Below are positions 16,511 to 26,029 of a stretch of 46,336 nt of DNA, piece by piece. The DNA is from Methylobacterium bullatum (lineage in GTDB: Bacteria > Pseudomonadota > Alphaproteobacteria > Rhizobiales > Beijerinckiaceae), in NCBI RefSeq assembly GCF_014845095.1, contig NZ_NKUG01000079.1, forward strand, positions 1 to 46,336. The letters run 5' to 3'. Position numbers and translations under genes: made by a program. The notes under the pieces were generated by a model that worked only from the letters and a program-made list of their open reading frames with translations, did no database searches and had not been told where the DNA came from. The first letter of the stretch is position 1, and each line of letters begins with the position of its first letter.

Positions 16511-17284
16511 ATGCCCGCCGTCGACGCCCTCTACCGCTATCCGATCAAGGGTCTGTCGGCCGAGGCCCTGACACGCCTGAGCGTCACCCCGCAGGACGGG
16601 CTCGCCCATGACCGGGAATACGCCCTGGCGCTGGGGACCACCCGGTTCGATCCGGAGAAGCCGGAGCCCCTGGACAAGGGCTTCTTCCTGATGCTGCGCA
16701 ACAACACGGCGCTGGCGGCCCTTTCGACGCGGCTCGACCCCGAAAGCCATCGCCTGACGATCCGGCGCGGCGGGGAGGAGGTGTTCGCCGCCGACCTGTC
16801 CACGGAGGCCGGGCGTGCCGGGACGGAGGCGTTCTTCGCCGATTACCTCGGCGAGGAGACCCGCGGGCGACCCCGCCTCGTGCGGAGTGAGAACCACAAG
16901 TTCACCGATGCCAGCGTGCTCTCACCGGTGATGATGCGCGCGATCTCGGTGGTGAACCTCGCCTCGGTGCGGGCGCTGTCCGAGGCGACGGGGCGGGAGC
17001 TCGATCCCCTGCGCTTCCGCGCCAACATCCATCTCGACGGGCTGGAGCCGTGGCAGGAGCTCGATTGGGTGGGGCGCGCGCTCGGCATCGGCCCGGTGCG
17101 CCTGCGCGGCCTCGCCCGCACGCCGCGCTGCGGCGCCGTCAACGTCAACCCGAAGACCGCCGAGCGCGACGCGAACCTGCCGAAAGCCATCATGAAGCAT
17201 TTCGGGCATGTGGACCTCGGGATCTATCTCGAGGTCGTCGAGGGCGGGACGATCGCCACGGCGGATGGTGTCACCCTCGACTGA
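16511..17284 (+). CDS. MOSC domain-containing protein (MOSC N-terminal beta barrel)
   Basis: 257 residues. The N-terminal beta-barrel domain opens with the family motif LYRYPIKGLSAE. The MOSC domain (about 110-250) includes LDPLRFRANIHLDGLEPWQE, then RTPRCGAVNVNPKTAERD, where the cysteine is the predicted molybdenum-cofactor/sulfur ligand of mARC-like and YcbX-like proteins. It is likely a molybdoenzyme reducing N-hydroxylated compounds or a sulfur carrier. The ATG at 16511 has AAGGA 7 bases upstream, so the 19 extra codons open before it are not used. Confidence 0.9.
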   Translation: MPAVDALYRYPIKGLSAEALTRLSVTPQDGLAHDREYALALGTTRFDPEKPEPLDKGFFLMLRNNTALAALSTRLDPESHRLTIRRGGEEVFAADLSTEAGRAGTEAFFADYLGEETRGRPRLVRSENHKFTDASVLSPVMMRAISVVNLASVRALSEATGRELDPLRFRANIHLDGLEPWQELDWVGRALGIGPVRLRGLARTPRCGAVNVNPKTAERDANLPKAIMKHFGHVDLGIYLEVVEGGTIATADGVTLD

Positions 17285-17300
17285 GGGAGGTCCAATCTCT

Positions 17301-17446
17301 CTTGTGGGCTTCTCGATTCAGAAATCTGGTCGAGAGCCGTTGCCTCTGTTCAAGAGGGTTCGTCATGAGGCGTCACGGGCTCCCTCTCCTTCCAGGAGAG
17401 GGGACCCGTGTTGCCCGCGAGAGGTGCGACTATCGTAGCCCACAAG
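17301..17446. repeat. Nested palindromic intergenic element
   Basis: Outer arms CTTGTGGGCT (17301-17310) and AGCCCACAAG (17437-17446) enclose a second long hairpin. Its 17-base arms at 17374-17390 and 17394-17410 (CACGGGCTCCCTCTCCT and its near complement, two mismatches) flank a 3-base loop. The element lies between convergent genes and could fold into a branched RNA that stops transcription from both sides. The layout resembles dispersed intergenic palindromes of GC-rich alphaproteobacteria. Confidence 0.6.
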
Positions 17447-17481
17447 GGGAAGGAGGGCCTCTGGTCAGGCGCGCTCCGTCC

Positions 17482-19038
17482 TCAGCTTGGCCTCACCAGG
17501 CTCGGCGCCTTGCGGTAGCCGGTGGCCGCCTCGTAGGCATAGGCGAAGCCGAGGAGGTCGGCCTCGCTCCACATCCGGCCCACGAAGATCAGGTTGAACG
17601 GCGAGCCGCTGGCATAGGCCCCGGCCGGCAGCGTGACGCCGGGCAGGCCGGCGATGTTGATCTCGCAGACCGTGGTCTCGTTGATGGCGAGGCCGCCATG
17701 CAGGGGCGGCAGTTCATCGCGCATCTGCGGGAAGACGAGCCCGTCGAGCCCGTTCTCGTCCATCACTTGGTTGAAGATGTCGAGATAAGCCTCTCTGAGG
17801 GCGAGGAAGTCCGACAGGTCGGGCGGCCGCGTCGGGTCGGCCAGGATCGCCTCGAAGACCGGATATTGGTGCAGGTAGCGCAGCACGCCCTTGGGGCCGA
17901 ACGCATCCTCCTCCGCCGTCGCCTCGGCGAAGGACGCGACGCTCCGCAGCGCGGCGCTCCCCCCGAGGCGCTGCAGGTAGAGATGCAGGTCGTAGGGCAC
18001 GGATTCCATGCCGCGGGCATCGAAATAGTTCAGGCCCTCGGTGGGCTCGGCGAGGGCCGCGAAGCCCGTGCCGGCGAAGGGATCGGCGACCAGGGTCGCG
18101 CCGCAGGCGGTAATCTCGCTCTGCGCCCGCGCGTAGAGGTCCGTCGCCTCCGCCGAGAGCGGCAGGTCGCGCCAGCCGGGTCCGAACAGGCCGAGGCGCT
18201 TGCCCTGGAGCCCGTTCCTGTCGAGCTTCGAGGTGTAGCCGCCCTTGGGCCGCTTGCCGATGCCGGCCACGGTCTTGGGGTCGGCGGCGGTGTAGCCGGC
18301 CAGCACGTCGAGGGTCAGCGCCGCGTCGCGCACGCAGCGGGCGATGGGGCCGACCACGTCGCGGGTGCTGCCGGCCAGGGGCACCACCCCGGCATTGGGG
18401 ACGAGGGCGAAGGTCGGCTTGATGCCGACCAGTCCCTGCGCCGAGGCCGGGTTCTGGATCGAGCCGCCGGTCTCCTCGGCGAGGCCGAGCACCGCGAGGC
18501 TGGCGCCCACCGCCGTGGCCGTGCCGGCGCTGCTGCCGCCGGGCAGGCAATCGGGCGCCGCCGAATTCAGGGTCGGTCCGGCCCAGCTGTCGTTGGCGTG
18601 GCTGCCGGTGGCGCTGAGGACGGGGACGTTGGTCTTGCCGAGCATGACGCAGCCGGCCGCCCGCATCCGCGCCACGACGGGCGAGTCGGTCTCGGGGATC
18701 AGGTCGACGCCGCCGGCCTTGGCGCTGAGGAAGCGCCAGCCCGCCGTGGTCGGCAGCCCGGCCATGTCCATCGGGTCCTTGATCACCACCGGCACGCCGG
18801 CCAGCGGTCCCAGCGCCTCGCCGGCGGCGCGGCGCGCGTCGATGGCGCGGGCGTCGTCCAGCGCCTGCGGGTTCATGACGATGATGGCGTTGTAATGCGG
18901 GTTGTAGGCGGCGATCCGGTCGAGGAAGGCCAGCGTCAACGCCTCCGAGGTGACGCCGCTGGCGAAAGCGTCGGCCACGTCGGCCAGGGTCATCTCGACG
19001 ATGTCGAGGTCGGGGCTTGGTGTCGGGGCGGCGGCCAT
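17482..19038 (-). CDS. Amidase (amidase signature family)
   Basis: 518 residues of the Ser-cisSer-Lys amidase family. The catalytic lysine is in VPVVIKDPMDMAG. The serine pair is in LPGGSSAGTATAVGAS and EETGGSIQNPASAQGLVGIKPT, where EETGGS replaces the common DTGGS. Such enzymes release ammonia from amides or act on acylated amines. A strong AAGGAGA ribosome site sits 7 bases before ATG 19038. It is the last gene of the minus-strand transporter cluster, 60 bases after the final ATPase gene, which suggests it hydrolyses what the transporter brings in. It has no signal peptide, so acts in the cytoplasm. Confidence 0.92.
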   Translation of the reverse strand: MAAAPTPSPDLDIVEMTLADVADAFASGVTSEALTLAFLDRIAAYNPHYNAIIVMNPQALDDARAIDARRAAGEALGPLAGVPVVIKDPMDMAGLPTTAGWRFLSAKAGGVDLIPETDSPVVARMRAAGCVMLGKTNVPVLSATGSHANDSWAGPTLNSAAPDCLPGGSSAGTATAVGASLAVLGLAEETGGSIQNPASAQGLVGIKPTFALVPNAGVVPLAGSTRDVVGPIARCVRDAALTLDVLAGYTAADPKTVAGIGKRPKGGYTSKLDRNGLQGKRLGLFGPGWRDLPLSAEATDLYARAQSEITACGATLVADPFAGTGFAALAEPTEGLNYFDARGMESVPYDLHLYLQRLGGSAALRSVASFAEATAEEDAFGPKGVLRYLHQYPVFEAILADPTRPPDLSDFLALREAYLDIFNQVMDENGLDGLVFPQMRDELPPLHGGLAINETTVCEINIAGLPGVTLPAGAYASGSPFNLIFVGRMWSEADLLGFAYAYEAATGYRKAPSLVRPS

Positions 19039-19098
19039 CGCGCAATGTCTCCTTGGTTGGAATGGATGGAAGGACTGTACGGGATGAGGCCGGCGGCC

Positions 19099-19881
19099 TC
19101 ACTCCATGCCGACGAATTCCTCGATCATCGCCCGGTCGCGGGCGATCTCGGGCGGGATCTCACGGGTGACGACGCCCTTCTGCAGGATCAGCACCCGCTC
19201 GGAGAGGCCGGCGATGAAGGTGAGGTTCTGCTCGACGAGCAGGATCGTCAGGCCGCGCGCCCGGCCGATCGCCTGCAGCGTCTCGATGATCTCCTCGATG
19301 ATCGAGGGCTGGATGCCCTCCGTCGGCTCGTCGAGGAGGAGGATGCGGGGATTGCCGCACAGGCAGCGCGCCAGCGCCAGCAATTGCTGCTCGCCGCCCG
19401 AGAGTGCCCCGCCCGGCCGGTCGAGATAGGCCTTCAGCCGGGGGAAGACGCTGAGGCTATCCGCGATGGTCTCGTCCTCGTCCCTGTCGGAGAGAAGACA
19501 GCCCATGCGCAGGTTCTCGCGCACGCTCAAGGTCGCGAAGATCTCCCGCCCTTGCGGCACGAAACCCATGCCGAGCCGCGCCCGCGCCGTGGGCGAGCGC
19601 CGGGCAATGTCCTCGTCCCCAAGGCGGATGCGGCCGGCGGTGACGGGGAGGTAGCCCATCAGGGTGCGCAGCAGGGTCGTCTTGCCCATGCCGTTATGGC
19701 CGAGGATGCCCACGAATTCGCCCTCCCCCACGGTCAGCGATACGCCGCCGAGGATCGGGATGCGGCCGTAGCCGGAATGCAGGCCCTCGACGGACAGGAG
19801 GGCGGGCCGTGCCGCCATGGCGTTGGCGTCCGGGCTGGAGGAGAGCGGCAGCGTTTCGATCGCGTTCATGGCGCGGCTCAT
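19099..19881 (-). CDS. urtE: UrtE-type ABC transporter ATP-binding protein
   Basis: 260 residues with one ABC ATPase domain: Walker A GHNGMGKTTLL, Q-loop region PQGREIFATLSV, signature LSGGEQQLL and Walker B RILLLDEPTEGIQPSII. The GMGKTTLL Walker A and the EGIQPSII ending are features of UrtE rather than generic LivF. It is the second ATPase of a branched-chain/urea-type importer. ATG 19881 overlaps the preceding gene's stop by 4 bases (ATGA); an ATG four codons in (19869) is also possible. About 30 N-terminal residues precede the domain and look disordered. Confidence 0.88.
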   Translation of the reverse strand: MSRAMNAIETLPLSSSPDANAMAARPALLSVEGLHSGYGRIPILGGVSLTVGEGEFVGILGHNGMGKTTLLRTLMGYLPVTAGRIRLGDEDIARRSPTARARLGMGFVPQGREIFATLSVRENLRMGCLLSDRDEDETIADSLSVFPRLKAYLDRPGGALSGGEQQLLALARCLCGNPRILLLDEPTEGIQPSIIEEIIETLQAIGRARGLTILLVEQNLTFIAGLSERVLILQKGVVTREIPPEIARDRAMIEEFVGME

Positions 19882-20645
19882 GCGGCCTGCTTGCCGAGAT
19901 AGACGTCGCGGACGCGCTGGTCGGCGAGCACCCGTTCCACGCTGTCTTCCATCAGGATGCGGCCCTGGTTGAAGACGGTGACGGTCCTGGCGATCATCCG
20001 GATGAAGGGCATGTCGTGCTCCACCACGATGAGGGCATGGGTGCGGTTGATCTCGCGGATGAGCTCGGCGGTGCGGTGGACCTCGTCATGGGTCATGCCG
20101 GCGGCGGGCTCGTCGAGGAGGATCAGCTCCGGTTCCTGGGCCAGCACGGTGGCGATCTCGACCCATTGGCGCTGGCCGTGGGCGAGCTGGCCGACATTGC
20201 GTTCGGCGATGGCCGTGAGCTGGAGCCGGGTCAGGGTCTCGTCGACGATGGACCGCGTCCGGGCGATGGACTTGCGCCGCCCGGCCGCCACGAACACGTT
20301 CTCGCGCACCGACAGGCCGTTGAAGACGTTGGGCACCTGGGTCTTGATGCCGACCCCGAGCCTCGCGATCCGGTGCGGCTCGGCCCCGGTGATGTCCGTG
20401 TCGCGGAAGCGGATGCGGCCCTCGGTGGGCGTCAACTGCCCGGTGAGCATCTTGAAGAAGGTGCTCTTGCCCGCGCCGTTGGGGCCGATGAGGCAGCGCA
20501 GCTCCACCTCGCCGAGGGTGAAGTCGACATTGCCCACCGCCGTCACCCCGCCGAAGCGCATGGTGACGCCCTTGGCCTCGACGAGCGGGCGAAGCGGCGG
20601 GCGGACCGGGGAAGCCGGCGCCGCCGCTGTCGTGGTGATGCTCAT
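19878..20645 (-). CDS. urtD: UrtD-type ABC transporter ATP-binding protein
   Basis: 255 residues with Walker A GPNGAGKSTFF, signature LAHGQRQWVEIA and Walker B LILLDEPAAGM. The HGQRQW signature in place of LSGGQ is the mark of UrtD. The C-terminal EHDMPFIRMIARTVTVFNQG is typical of LivG/UrtD ATPases. It partners with the ATPase at 19099-19881. ATG 20645 overlaps the TGA of the permease gene in an ATGA junction, which sets the start despite a longer open frame upstream. Confidence 0.9.
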   Translation of the reverse strand: MSITTTAAAPASPVRPPLRPLVEAKGVTMRFGGVTAVGNVDFTLGEVELRCLIGPNGAGKSTFFKMLTGQLTPTEGRIRFRDTDITGAEPHRIARLGVGIKTQVPNVFNGLSVRENVFVAAGRRKSIARTRSIVDETLTRLQLTAIAERNVGQLAHGQRQWVEIATVLAQEPELILLDEPAAGMTHDEVHRTAELIREINRTHALIVVEHDMPFIRMIARTVTVFNQGRILMEDSVERVLADQRVRDVYLGKQAA

Positions 20646-21730
20646 GGCCGGACCTCCCCTGCCAGCGCCTCGCGGGCGGGATCGGCGGGTTTGCCCGCCT
20701 TCGCCTCGACGATTTTGGCCTTGAAGAGCTTGGCGGGGAGTTCGGGAAGGCGCATCAGCAGGGTCCTCACCACCGGCAAAAGCCCCTGCGGGATCAGCAG
20801 GACGAACGCCACGAGGACGATGCCGAGGCCGAGATTGGAATCGACGACGTTCTGCGAGCCGGCCTCGATGATGAGCCACTGGATCAGCACCGCGCCGAGC
20901 ATCGGGCCGACGAGGGTGCCGAGGCCGCCCACCAGCACGAAGATGATCACCTGCGCCGACATCGACAGGCCGAACACGGTGGGGCTGATGAAGCCGCCCC
21001 AATTGGCGTAGAGGCAGCCCGCGAGCCCGGCGACGGCGCCCGAGATCATGAAGGCGAGGAGCTTGTACAGGCGCGGATCGTAGCCGATGAGTTGCGCCCT
21101 GGTCTCGTTCTCGCGGATCGCCACCACGACGCGGCCGAAGCGGCTGGCCAGCACCCAGCGCAACAACGCGTAGACCAGGATCAGGGCGCCCATGGCGGCG
21201 TACCAGACGCCGTCATTGTCGAGCGGGTTGCCCGCGTCGCCGAGCTTGTTCAGCGCCGGGATCGCCGGGATGCCGTTGAACCCGCCGAGTTCCGCCTCGC
21301 CGATCCGGTACTGGCTGCCGGAGGTGGTGTTCACGAGCTGGAACAGGATCACCGAGACGGTGAGCGTGATGACGCCGATATAGGCGTCCGAGATCCGGCC
21401 GTAGAACATGAAGTAGCCGAGCAGCCCCGCGAACAGGGTCGGCACCAGGATGGCGATGAGGATCGGCAGCGTGCTGTCGCCCATGTTGATGACGGAGACG
21501 GCGTAGGCGTAGCCCCCGAGCCCGAGGAAGGCGGCCTGCCCGAAGGACATCACCCCGCCATAGCCCCAGATGAAGCCCTGGCTCAGGGCGAACATGGCGA
21601 GTGCTGCAAAGCCCGTGGCCTGGACGAGGCCGAACGTGTCGAGGGCGTGCGGCGCCCCGAACAGGATGCCGAGCATGACGCCGAGGGTGACGAGGAACCC
21701 CATGGCGGAGCGGCGGGCGACGGGATTCAT
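20642..21730 (-). CDS. UrtC/LivM-type ABC transporter permease
   Basis: 362 residues with about nine to ten hydrophobic helices, including the LivM-family segments GYGGVMSFGQAAFLGLGGYAY near residue 55-75 and the cytoplasmic coupling loop around IRENETRAQLIGYDPRLYKL. The protein ends with a charged tail. It forms the membrane channel together with the permease at 21727-22593, whose stop overlaps this start by 4 bases. Codon overlaps through the whole cluster point to one mRNA. Confidence 0.9.
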   Translation of the reverse strand: MNPVARRSAMGFLVTLGVMLGILFGAPHALDTFGLVQATGFAALAMFALSQGFIWGYGGVMSFGQAAFLGLGGYAYAVSVINMGDSTLPILIAILVPTLFAGLLGYFMFYGRISDAYIGVITLTVSVILFQLVNTTSGSQYRIGEAELGGFNGIPAIPALNKLGDAGNPLDNDGVWYAAMGALILVYALLRWVLASRFGRVVVAIRENETRAQLIGYDPRLYKLLAFMISGAVAGLAGCLYANWGGFISPTVFGLSMSAQVIIFVLVGGLGTLVGPMLGAVLIQWLIIEAGSQNVVDSNLGLGIVLVAFVLLIPQGLLPVVRTLLMRLPELPAKLFKAKIVEAKAGKPADPAREALAGEVRP

Positions 21731-22593
21731 AGGCTGCGCCTCAGGTAGCGGCCGGTGATGCCCTGCGGCAGCACGCGGATCAGCAGGATCGCGGCGACGA
21801 GGAGGGCGACGTCGCCGATGACGGGCGTGGTCCTGAACGAGACCAGTTCGTTGATGACGCCGAACACCGACGAGGCGAGGCCCGTGCCCGTGACGATGGC
21901 CGGCCCGCCGCCGAGCACGGTGATGAAGGCGCGGGAAATGTAGGCCGCCCCCATGGACGGGGAGACGCCGGAGATCGGCGCGAGCACGCCGCCGGCCAGC
22001 CCCGCGAGGGCCGCGCCGAGGCCGAACGTCGCCATGTAGATGCGGTCGGGCGACACGCCCATGGCTGCGGCCATGCGCGGGTTCTGCATGGTGGCGCGCA
22101 GGATCAGCCCGAACTTCGTCATGCGCAGCAGGAGGAACATGCCCGTCAGCACGGCGAGCGCCGTGGCGACGATGACGAGGCTGTAGAGGCTGGCGCCGTA
22201 GCGGCCGATCTCGAAGCTCCCGACCGGCGTCGAGACGCCCCGCACGACGTTGCCGTAGAGCGTGGTGATGAGGCCGATCAGCCCGAGGCTGATGCCCCAG
22301 GTCGCCAGCATCGTGTCCATCATCCGCCCGTAGAGGAAGCGGATGACGGTGCGTTCGAGGATCAGCCCCACCGCCCCCACCACCAGGGGCGGCAGGACCA
22401 GCATGGCGATCCAGATGTTCACCCCGGCACCGTTCGCCATCACGGCGGTGTAGGCGCCGAGCATCATGAACTCGCCATGCGCCAGGTTGATGATGCGCAT
22501 CATGCCGTAGATCACCCCCAGACCGAGGGTGATCAGGACCAGGGTGGCGATGCCGGTGAGGACGTTGAAGGTCAGGAGCCCCGCGAGATCCAT
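21727..22593 (-). CDS. UrtB/LivH-type ABC transporter permease
   Basis: 288 residues, mostly membrane-spanning. The N-terminal helix is followed by GVIYGMMRIINLAHGEFMMLGAY, shared by LivH and UrtB permeases, and the coupling loop ILRATMQNPRMAAAMGVSPDR. The AlaAsn/Pro form of that loop resembles UrtB. ATG 22593 lies 11 bases after the substrate-binding gene stops and gives the usual family length; a longer frame runs back through that gene but is not coding. It is the second permease of the importer. Confidence 0.9.
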   Translation of the reverse strand: MDLAGLLTFNVLTGIATLVLITLGLGVIYGMMRIINLAHGEFMMLGAYTAVMANGAGVNIWIAMLVLPPLVVGAVGLILERTVIRFLYGRMMDTMLATWGISLGLIGLITTLYGNVVRGVSTPVGSFEIGRYGASLYSLVIVATALAVLTGMFLLLRMTKFGLILRATMQNPRMAAAMGVSPDRIYMATFGLGAALAGLAGGVLAPISGVSPSMGAAYISRAFITVLGGGPAIVTGTGLASSVFGVINELVSFRTTPVIGDVALLVAAILLIRVLPQGITGRYLRRSL

Positions 22594-22604
22594 GAAGAGG
22601 CGCC

Positions 22605-23855
22605 TCAGCCCTTCAGGTCGGGCGTGAACTGCTTGTTCATGCGCGGGTTCTTCACGAGGTCGCAGGCGCCGCCGGTATCGGCCGGGAACGAATCCGGGAA
22701 GGTCGCCAGCTGCTCCCATTTCCGGTCCTTGGGCCGGGCGAGATAGGTGTTGCGGATGGTGTGGTGGGTGCCCGGATCCATCGTCACCTTGCCCGTGGGC
22801 GAGTCGATGCTGATGCCGCTCTCCAGCGCCGCCACGACGGCGTCGCGCTCGATCGAGCCGGCCTTCTTCACCCCCTCCGCCCAGAACATGATGCCTTCGT
22901 AGGTGGCGGTGTCGAGCTCGCTCAGATCGGTGACGTCGGCGCCGAACTTGGCCTGCATGCCGGCGACGAAGGCCTTGCTCGCGGGCGTGTCGAGGTCGTT
23001 GTACCAGCCGTAGCAGGTGAGGATGCCGTTGGTGGTGGAGGTGTCCATGGTGGTCAACTCGTCGCCGAGGCCGAACACGCTGGCGCCCATGGGGATCTTG
23101 CCCTTCATGCCGGCGGCGTCCCACTGGCGGTAGAAGCCCGAATGGTTGGCGCCGACGAGGGCGGAGAGGACGATCTCCGGCTGGGCCTGCTGGATGCGGC
23201 TGATGGCGGAGGAGAAGTTCGTGACGTCGAGGGGGAAGAAGTCGGTGCCGGCCACGGAGCCGCCGCCATCCTTCATGAACTTCGTCATCCAGCTCGCGGT
23301 GATGTGGCCGTAATTGTAGTCCGCGGCGACGATGTAGGCCTTCTTGCCCCAGTTCTTGAGGGCGTAATCGACGATGTGGTTGACGGTCTGGGCCGGGGTC
23401 GAGCCGGTGCAGAAGACGTTGCGGTCGCAGACGCCGCCCTCGTACTGGGTGTTGTAGAAATAGAGGGTCTTGGAGCGGCCGAAGATCGGCCGGATCGCCT
23501 CGCGCGAGGCCGAGGTGATGCCGCCCTGGATGACGTCGACCTTGTCCTTCAGGGCGAGGGTCTGGGCGTATTGCGTATAGAGTTGCATGTTGGACTGGGT
23601 GTCGTAGGCGATCAGCTTGATCGGCCGTCCGAGCAGGCCGCCGGCCTTGTTGAGCAGTTCCACCGTGTATTCGGTGGTCTCGATCATCCGCTTGCCTTCG
23701 AGCCCGAGCGCCCCGGTCCCGTCGAGGAGGCTGCCGAGCTTGATCGGCTCCGCCGCGAGGCCGTTGCGCGCGAAGAACGGTATCGCCACCGCGCCGCCCG
23801 CCCCTGCCAAACCGAGCTTGAGCGCATGGCGACGGTTCATCGTGCCCTTGGTCAT
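22605..23855 (-). CDS. UrtA/FmdD-like substrate-binding protein with Tat-type leader
   Basis: 416 residues. The leader NRRHALKLGLAGAGGAVAIPF has a twin-arginine motif, suggesting export in a folded state. The mature protein has the type I periplasmic-binding fold: IKLGSLLDGTGALGLEGKRM, then TSASREAIRPIFGRSKTLYF and a QYEGGVCDRNVFCTG segment, which recall urea/short-chain amide receptors UrtA and FmdD rather than amino acid LivK. ATG 23855 is favoured over the ATG at 23840 because GGAG lies about 9 bases upstream. It is the first gene of the cluster. The amidase at the end supports an amide as ligand. Confidence 0.9.
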   Translation of the reverse strand: MTKGTMNRRHALKLGLAGAGGAVAIPFFARNGLAAEPIKLGSLLDGTGALGLEGKRMIETTEYTVELLNKAGGLLGRPIKLIAYDTQSNMQLYTQYAQTLALKDKVDVIQGGITSASREAIRPIFGRSKTLYFYNTQYEGGVCDRNVFCTGSTPAQTVNHIVDYALKNWGKKAYIVAADYNYGHITASWMTKFMKDGGGSVAGTDFFPLDVTNFSSAISRIQQAQPEIVLSALVGANHSGFYRQWDAAGMKGKIPMGASVFGLGDELTTMDTSTTNGILTCYGWYNDLDTPASKAFVAGMQAKFGADVTDLSELDTATYEGIMFWAEGVKKAGSIERDAVVAALESGISIDSPTGKVTMDPGTHHTIRNTYLARPKDRKWEQLATFPDSFPADTGGACDLVKNPRMNKQFTPDLKG

Positions 23856-24083
23856 CGATATCACTCCGCTTCGTGCCGTCTGCACGGACGATCGCCGCCG
23901 GCCGCGCCGGAGTGACGTAACAAGATCGATGCCAACAAATCTCACATTACGGGCAAGGTCGGGCGAGCGCGCCGGATGCCTCACCCATAGGCAGGGCGAG
24001 GACCGTTCCGCCTCGCCTCAAGGCACGAAAGCCACAGATCACGCACGTGCCGCATCGGCGCGGAGAGCGTCCCGCGTGGCCGG

Positions 24084-25769
24084 TCAGGCGGCGCGCACGG
24101 TGGCGAGGAACCGGGCCACCTCCGTGCCGAGATGGTCGGATTGCTGCGACAGCGCCGAGGCCGAGGCCAGGACCTGGCTCGCGGCGGCGCCGGTCTCCTC
24201 GGCCGCGTTCGCGACGCTGGCGACGTTGGCGGTGACCTGTCCCGTCCCCATGGCCGCCTGGGACACGTTGCGGACGATCTCCTGGGTGGCGGCGCCCTGT
24301 TGCTCCACGGCGGCGGCGATGGAGGTGGCCACGGTGCTGATCTCGCCGATCCGCGTGGTGATGGTTCCGATCGCCGAGACCGCCTGTCCCGTCGAGGCCT
24401 GGATGCGGCCGATCTGGTCGCCGATCTCCTGGGTCGCGCGGCTGGTCTGGCTGGCGAGCTGCTTCACCTCGGCGGCGACCACGGCGAAGCCCCTGCCCGA
24501 TTCACCGGCCCGCGCCGCCTCGATGGTGGCGTTCAGCGCCAGCAGGTTGGTCTGCCCGGCGATCTCCGAAATGATCGACACCACGTCGCCGATCCGGCCC
24601 GCCGCCAGGCTGAGTTCCTCGACGAGGGAGGCGGTCCGTGCCGCCTCGTTCACCGCGAGGGTGGCGAGATTGGCCGATCCGTCGACCTGACGGCCGATTT
24701 CCTGGACCGAGGAGCCGAGCTGTTCGGCCGCCGCCGCCACGGTGTTGACGTTGGAGGCCGCCTCTTCCGCCGCCGCCGCCACAGTCAGGGATTGCGAGGC
24801 GGTGTGCGTGGCCGTCGCCGTCATCGCGCGCGCGGTCCCCTGGAGCTGGCTCGCCGCCGCCGCCACGGTGCCGACGATGCCGCCCACGGCCCGTTCGAAA
24901 TCCCCCGCCAGCCTGTGCATGGCGGCCTGCCGCTGGGCTTCGGCGCCGGCGCGCGCGAGCACGGTCTCCTCCTCCAGGGCGCGCATCTCGATGAGGCGCG
25001 TCTTGAACACCTGCACCGCATCCGCGATCGTGCCGATCTCGGTCCCCTCCCCCTGGCGCGGGATCGCCACGGACAGGTCGCCCGAGGCCAGCGCCTGCAT
25101 CGGCTCGACGACCGAGGCGATGCCCCCGGTGACGCCGCGGATGATCCAGAACGCGAGCAAGGCCGACAGGACGAGGCCGCCGAGGCCCGCGCCGAGGACG
25201 AGGGTCTCGGTGCGGTCGAAGGCCTGCCGGCTGGCGAGGCGGGACGTCTCCGCCACCTCGTTGTTGATGGCCACGAGCCGGTCCGCCAGGGAGGTGCACA
25301 GGCGCTGGAGTTCGGTGGACTTCCCCTGCAGCCGCTCGAGCCCATCCTCGTTCATCCCGCTGCGCGAGAGATCGAGGATCGCCTTGTTCTCCTTCTGGTA
25401 ATCGAGCCAGGTCGTGGTGAGCGTGTCGTAGACGGCCCTCTCGCCGGGGGAGGTGGCCAGACTCGCATACTCGGCCAGGATGCGGGTGACCTTGCCCTGA
25501 CGGTCGATGATCTCGGCATCGTAGCGCGTCTTCGAATCCGGATCGATCGCGCCGAGATGGCGATAGATGCTGATGGCGTAGCGCCCGATCCAGCCGGAGA
25601 TCTCACCGGCCTTGGCGACGCTCGGCAGAGCGTCCGACTGCACGCTCACCAGATGTCCGTTGATCGTCCGGGTGGCGGTCAAGGCCACGGCCCCCATGAC
25701 CACGAGGAGCAGCGTCGTGATCGAGAAGGCGCCGATGAGGCGCGCGCGCAGGGAAAGGCGGCTCAGCAT
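24084..25769 (-). CDS. Methyl-accepting chemotaxis protein
   Basis: 561 residues. The first membrane helix (about 11-31) and second (about 191-212) enclose a helical periplasmic sensor domain of about 155 residues, probably a four-helix bundle. A HAMP segment follows (about 213-265). The cytoplasmic signalling domain has the invariant tip [21 protein letters not shown] and [15 protein letters not shown]. No C-terminal methyltransferase-binding pentapeptide is present. It lies 228 bases downstream of the transporter's first gene in opposite transcription order, so a shared ligand is only a possibility. ATG 25769 is chosen since it directly precedes the first helix. Confidence 0.93.
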   Translation of the reverse strand: MLSRLSLRARLIGAFSITTLLLVVMGAVALTATRTINGHLVSVQSDALPSVAKAGEISGWIGRYAISIYRHLGAIDPDSKTRYDAEIIDRQGKVTRILAEYASLATSPGERAVYDTLTTTWLDYQKENKAILDLSRSGMNEDGLERLQGKSTELQRLCTSLADRLVAINNEVAETSRLASRQAFDRTETLVLGAGLGGLVLSALLAFWIIRGVTGGIASVVEPMQALASGDLSVAIPRQGEGTEIGTIADAVQVFKTRLIEMRALEEETVLARAGAEAQRQAAMHRLAGDFERAVGGIVGTVAAAASQLQGTARAMTATATHTASQSLTVAAAAEEAASNVNTVAAAAEQLGSSVQEIGRQVDGSANLATLAVNEAARTASLVEELSLAAGRIGDVVSIISEIAGQTNLLALNATIEAARAGESGRGFAVVAAEVKQLASQTSRATQEIGDQIGRIQASTGQAVSAIGTITTRIGEISTVATSIAAAVEQQGAATQEIVRNVSQAAMGTGQVTANVASVANAAEETGAAASQVLASASALSQQSDHLGTEVARFLATVRAA

Positions 25770-26029
25770 GAAAAGCGTTCCGGTGACGGGAAGCCATCTC
25801 TGGATGGTATCCGACCGGAAGGTGCGCAAAATATCTAAATAATTCTTAAAGCGGAGCGGTGGCCCTGTTCGAGATTTGTCGCCAAAACCCAGGGCACATG
25901 ATCGCGCGTTGTGCATTTTGACTATCATCGTGCAAGAATTGCCCGAATTTAGTCATGCGATCATGCATTTCTGACATGAGCGTTATGTTCGGGTAATGCG
26001 GTTACGGGCAAGATCGTCTTGCCGTTCGC

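Noticed and set aside
17050-19902. A 950-residue plus-strand frame through the amidase and ATPase genes
   Set aside because: Shadow of two recognisable minus-strand genes, with low-complexity content.
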